Below, in pieces: positions 5,666-7,564 of a stretch of DNA of 7,564 nucleotides. The notes beneath the pieces are model-generated. The model worked only from the letters and a program-made list of their open reading frames with translations, was not told where the DNA came from and did not search any database. Origin of the DNA: Acidobacteriota bacterium. Lineage in GTDB: Bacteria; Acidobacteriota; Vicinamibacteria; Vicinamibacterales; JACQTH01. Position numbers and translations under genes: made by a program. The first letter of the stretch is position 1. Every line of letters starts with the position of its first letter. The DNA lies in assembly GCA_016210935.1 (NCBI GenBank), contig JACQTH010000451.1:1-7564 (forward strand), given 5' to 3'.

Positions 5666-6436
5666 TCAGACCTCCGCCCGTGAGGGTTGCGGCTTTGCGG
5701 ATGACAGCGCGCTGATGAGCAGCCACGCGCCCGGAAGCAGAACCATCAGGTAGGTGAAGTACTGACCGTACCGGCCGTCGGGACCGTACGGTTCCGTGGC
5801 CCAGTGCAGCGGCTCGCTGTACGGAAAGACGTTGGCCTCGGTCAGCTCGTGAAAACCATAGATCAAAAGCTGAACGACGAAGACGAGAAGAAAGATGGCC
5901 GTGACCTGAAAGAAGCGCGCGAGATTCACCCGATGACCGTATCGGGACCAGAGCCAGGCCATCGAGGCTGCGGCGATCGTGCCGCCGGCAGCCCCGCCAA
6001 TGACCTCCAGCGAGCGCACCTGAAACAGCAGCGCGCCCATCAACAACGCCGTTTCCATCCCCTCTCGCGTGATCATCAGGACGGTAAAGACGAAGATGCC
6101 GGCGAACGCGGCGCGGCCCGCTTTTTGGGCGGAAACTTCGAGCCGGCCTTCGATCTCGCGCTTCATCAGCCGCGCATGGCGCCACATGTGGACGATGAGC
6201 GTCGTCACCAGAATGGCCGCGGCGATGCCGAGCACCCCTTCCCACAAGGCCTGGTTCGCGGCGCGCTGCAGCAGCATCCCCGCCCCGATGCTCATCAGAA
6301 TCGACACGACGATCCCCCAGTGGACCGCCGGAACCAGCGCGCTCCTGCCGGTTTGCCGGAGGTAGGCCAGGCTGATGGCGACGATGAGAAACGCCTCCAG
6401 ACCCTCACGGAGCGTGATAACGAAGGCCTGCAACAT
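5666..6436 (-). CDS. FTR1-family iron permease
   Basis: The 256-residue membrane protein has the two REGxE signatures of the FTR1/EfeU family, REGLE (10-14) and REGME (124-128), which lie in transmembrane helices and bind iron during uptake. About seven hydrophobic segments are visible, near 4-24, 36-56, 66-86, 108-132, 143-164, 174-195 and 226-245, with a soluble loop (196-225) before the last. Length and layout match bacterial permeases of this family, which usually work with a periplasmic ferroxidase or EfeO/EfeB-type partner; neither is encoded here. The downstream neighbour is the Tat-exported PLP enzyme. The ATG at 6436 puts the first REGLE motif ten residues into helix 1, the usual position, but it has no Shine-Dalgarno site, and a promoter-like -10 lies only 4 nt upstream, which suggests a leaderless mRNA. 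No obvious Fur box is seen. Confidence 0.92.
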   Translation of the reverse strand: MLQAFVITLREGLEAFLIVAISLAYLRQTGRSALVPAVHWGIVVSILMSIGAGMLLQRAANQALWEGVLGIAAAILVTTLIVHMWRHARLMKREIEGRLEVSAQKAGRAAFAGIFVFTVLMITREGMETALLMGALLFQVRSLEVIGGAAGGTIAAASMAWLWSRYGHRVNLARFFQVTAIFLLVFVVQLLIYGFHELTEANVFPYSEPLHWATEPYGPDGRYGQYFTYLMVLLPGAWLLISALSSAKPQPSRAEV

Positions 6437-6440
6437 GTGT

Positions 6441-6468
6441 GGTATAGCGATAAGTGCTTGGAAGGCAA
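6441..6468 (-). promoter_or_regulatory. Candidate promoter of the FTR1 gene (leaderless transcript)
   Basis: On the minus strand TTGCCT (6468-6463) and TATACC (6446-6441) are separated by 16 nt. The -10 ends 4 nt before the ATG, so transcription would start at or next to the start codon. Matches to consensus are partial (3 and 4 of 6), and the lack of a ribosome site is the main supporting point. Confidence 0.35.
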
Positions 6469-6552
6469 CAAGTAGCGCCTTCCTGAGATCCGGTCTCGTT
6501 TTCGAGCGATTCCGAGTCTATAGCACCGATCTCGGACCGGTCAAGTCGGAGT

Positions 6553-6573
6553 TCAAGGGGACAGTCCCCTTGA
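6553..6573. repeat. Perfect palindrome with 10-bp arms (GGGGACAGTCCCC core)
   Basis: TCAAGGGGAC (6553-6562) and GTCCCCTTGA (6564-6573) are exactly complementary around one central A. It lies in the gap between the permease and the methyltransferase. The GGGGACAGTCCCC core recalls motifs found near REP-associated tyrosine transposases, but no such transposase is encoded here. It could equally be a protein-binding operator. Confidence 0.6.
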
Positions 6574-6586
6574 TATCAGTGGCGCT

Positions 6587-6720
6587 GAGGGGTCGTGGGG
6601 GCCCGACCCCGCCTTCGCGCGAAGTGCGCTTCGGTGAGGCTCGCCGTAGCTTTGGCGGAGGGGGCTTGGCCGGCCGGCGGGCGGAGCAAGGCCCTTGGGC
6701 GGAGTAAGCTCCGCCCCTCC
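6587..6720. repeat. Cluster of GC-rich palindromes (REP-like) in a gene-free gap
   Basis: Several separate dyads follow one another: GGGGTCG/CGACCCC (6589-6595, 6604-6610), CGAAG/CTTCG (6620-6624, 6629-6633), an imperfect CGCC...GGCG dyad centred on AGCT (6642-6657), and GGGCGGAG/CTCCGCCC with a TAAG loop (6697-6704, 6709-6716). GGGCGGAGxAAG occurs twice in direct order (6679-6690 and 6697-6708). Together with the palindrome at 6553-6573 they account for most of the 320-bp stretch 6437-6757, in which I see no gene. The last hairpin could end methyltransferase transcription but has no T-tract. Confidence 0.6.
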
Positions 6721-6757
6721 GGTTCTACGGTTCTCCGCGTGCTGACGTGAATGGTTG

Positions 6758-7435
6758 TCAGTGCCGATGTGCGGCTGACTTTGGCAGATCGACCTCTCGG
6801 AACACGACGCAGTAGCTCTCGCGGCCGCCGGGCCATTCGTCTTCGCGCGCCACGACTTCGAACCCCGCCGCGTTCAGCTCCTTGATCAAGAGCTCCGGCT
6901 CAATCCCATGGCCGCCGCGATCCTGCGGCACTCCCTTCGGCGCCGCGGTCCGTCCCGGCCGGAACTCCACGACGGCGAGAAGGCCGTCGTCGCGCAGCGC
7001 GCGGCGCAGTTCTTTGTGCATGGCCGCGGGCTCGGTGAAATGGTGATACACGAGGCGCAGAAGAATCGCGTCACAGCAGCCGGTCGGCAGGCCGTTCTCG
7101 TTCTGCGACCCCTGTGACACGATCACGTTTCCCAGCGACGCGGCGGCGCTCTCGAGCCGCTTGATCAGATTGTGATTGACCTCGGTGGCGAAGACGCGGC
7201 CGTCCGGCCCGACCCGCGCGGACAGGATTTTCGTCCATCGCCCGTCGCCGGCGCCGACGTCGGCGACGATCGAGCCCGGGCCCAGCTTCAGTAGATCCGC
7301 GAGCCGTTCGCCCTCGGCGTCCTGAACGAGCCAGGCGCGCACGCCGCCGGCCGTGCCGACGACGGACACAGCGGCCATCACCAGCACAAGCAGGCGGTTC
7401 GCGATCTTCGCGGAGGCGATGGCGGGGGTCAGCAC
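6758..7435 (-). CDS. Class I SAM-dependent methyltransferase with N-terminal export/anchor segment
   Basis: The 225-residue protein has the Rossmann methyltransferase motif I, VADVGAGDG (57-65), an acidic residue at the end of strand 2 (Glu85 in FATEVN), CDAILLRLVYHHF (121-133) as motif IV and post-motif, and LLAVVEFRPG (152-161) as strand 5. The fold is complete, so it should bind S-adenosylmethionine; the acceptor is unknown. In front lies a basic n-region (Lys10, Arg14) and a hydrophobic stretch LLVLVMAAVSVVGTAGGV (15-32), resembling a signal peptide or membrane anchor. The start is GTG at 7435; an in-frame TAG lies at 7471-7469 and no ATG occurs between, while starting at ATG codon 20 would lose the charged n-region. 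No Shine-Dalgarno is visible. The gene is divergent from the one starting at 7510 and probably monocistronic. Confidence 0.85.
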   Translation of the reverse strand: MLTPAIASAKIANRLLVLVMAAVSVVGTAGGVRAWLVQDAEGERLADLLKLGPGSIVADVGAGDGRWTKILSARVGPDGRVFATEVNHNLIKRLESAAASLGNVIVSQGSQNENGLPTGCCDAILLRLVYHHFTEPAAMHKELRRALRDDGLLAVVEFRPGRTAAPKGVPQDRGGHGIEPELLIKELNAAGFEVVAREDEWPGGRESYCVVFREVDLPKSAAHRH

Positions 7436-7509
7436 TGTCGCAAAGGCGCGACTGTACTCCCGGCGCGCCTATGGCGCAAGCGGCCCGCATATCCTATTGT
7501 GTTGACGCC
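7436..7509. promoter_or_regulatory. Divergent intergenic region
   Basis: This 74-bp gap separates two outward-facing start codons and must hold both promoters. An AT-richer patch around 7489-7500 includes TATCCT and TATTGT on the plus strand, which are weak -10 candidates for the gene at 7510. No convincing -35 or operator is seen. Confidence 0.35.
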
Positions 7510-7564
7510 ATGAGCGGCCCCATCACCGCCCCGGATCTCGGAGTTCCCGAGACATTCAACGCCG
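7510..7564 (+). CDS. N-terminal fragment, possible benzoate-CoA-ligase-type acyl-CoA synthetase (partial)
   Basis: Only the first 18 codons are present, running off the right edge. The peptide starts MSGPITAPDLGVPETFNA, and the PETFNA element at this distance from the start recalls the opening of benzoate-CoA ligase family AMP-forming enzymes, where a PExFNAA-like sequence precedes the first helix. If so, the gene would activate an aromatic or other carboxylic acid as a CoA thioester in the cytoplasm. There is no clear Shine-Dalgarno site before the ATG. The functional guess rests on a very short match. Confidence 0.4.
   Translation, partial: MSGPITAPDLGVPETFNA

Noticed and set aside
6375..6707. 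Plus-strand open frame of 110 codons over the palindrome cluster
   Set aside because: Its start overlaps the permease antisense and its C-terminal part is translated palindromic repeat; no credible gene.

Overview
The window is GC-rich chromosomal DNA with widely spaced short operons, an unusual number of palindromic repeats, and a quinoprotein/cytochrome c gene pair of a kind I associate with Acidobacteriota (perhaps the Vicinamibacteria side). The taxonomic call is an inference from family resemblance and repeat style; there is no rRNA or other marker here. I see no phage, IS transposase, CRISPR array, tRNA or rRNA.

Layout, left to right. (1) Positions 1-60: the last codons of a plus-strand gene that enters from the left. 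(2) 123-2716, minus strand: a two-gene operon, a secreted di-haem cytochrome c (2716-1907) followed by a PQQ-type beta-propeller protein (1907-123). Their stop and start codons overlap as TGATG. Together they look like a periplasmic electron-transfer module, although the propeller seems to lack one canonical metal-ligand glutamate and may not be a working quinoprotein. (3) 2729-2839: two nested or alternative hairpins and a 14-bp perfect inverted repeat between the operon and the next gene. (4) 2837-3958, minus strand: a lone DGQHR-domain (DndB-like) protein, with none of the usual DNA-modification partners visible. (5) 4107-4267: a non-coding composite repeat built of GGGATTC/GAATCCC-type heptamers. 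(6) 4275-5573, minus strand: a Tat-signal-bearing class V aminotransferase-fold PLP enzyme. (7) 5666-6436, minus strand: an FTR1-family iron permease just upstream of it, probably co-transcribed. (8) 6437-6757: a gene-free stretch packed with palindromes. (9) 6758-7435, minus strand: a methyltransferase with an N-terminal export or anchor segment. (10) 7510 onward, plus strand: the first 18 codons of a divergently transcribed gene that resembles the start of benzoate-CoA-ligase-type acyl-CoA synthetases.

Most gene products (cytochrome, quinoprotein, Tat-type PLP enzyme, permease, signal-bearing methyltransferase) are predicted to work in or across the cell envelope. The DGQHR protein is the outlier and the best candidate for a genome-defence or DNA-modification-related function. 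The most distinctive sequence-level observation is that a 62-bp REP-like palindrome lies in frame inside the quinoprotein gene and encodes about 21 residues just before its hydrophobic export segment. I did not find a convincing complete new multi-gene system.
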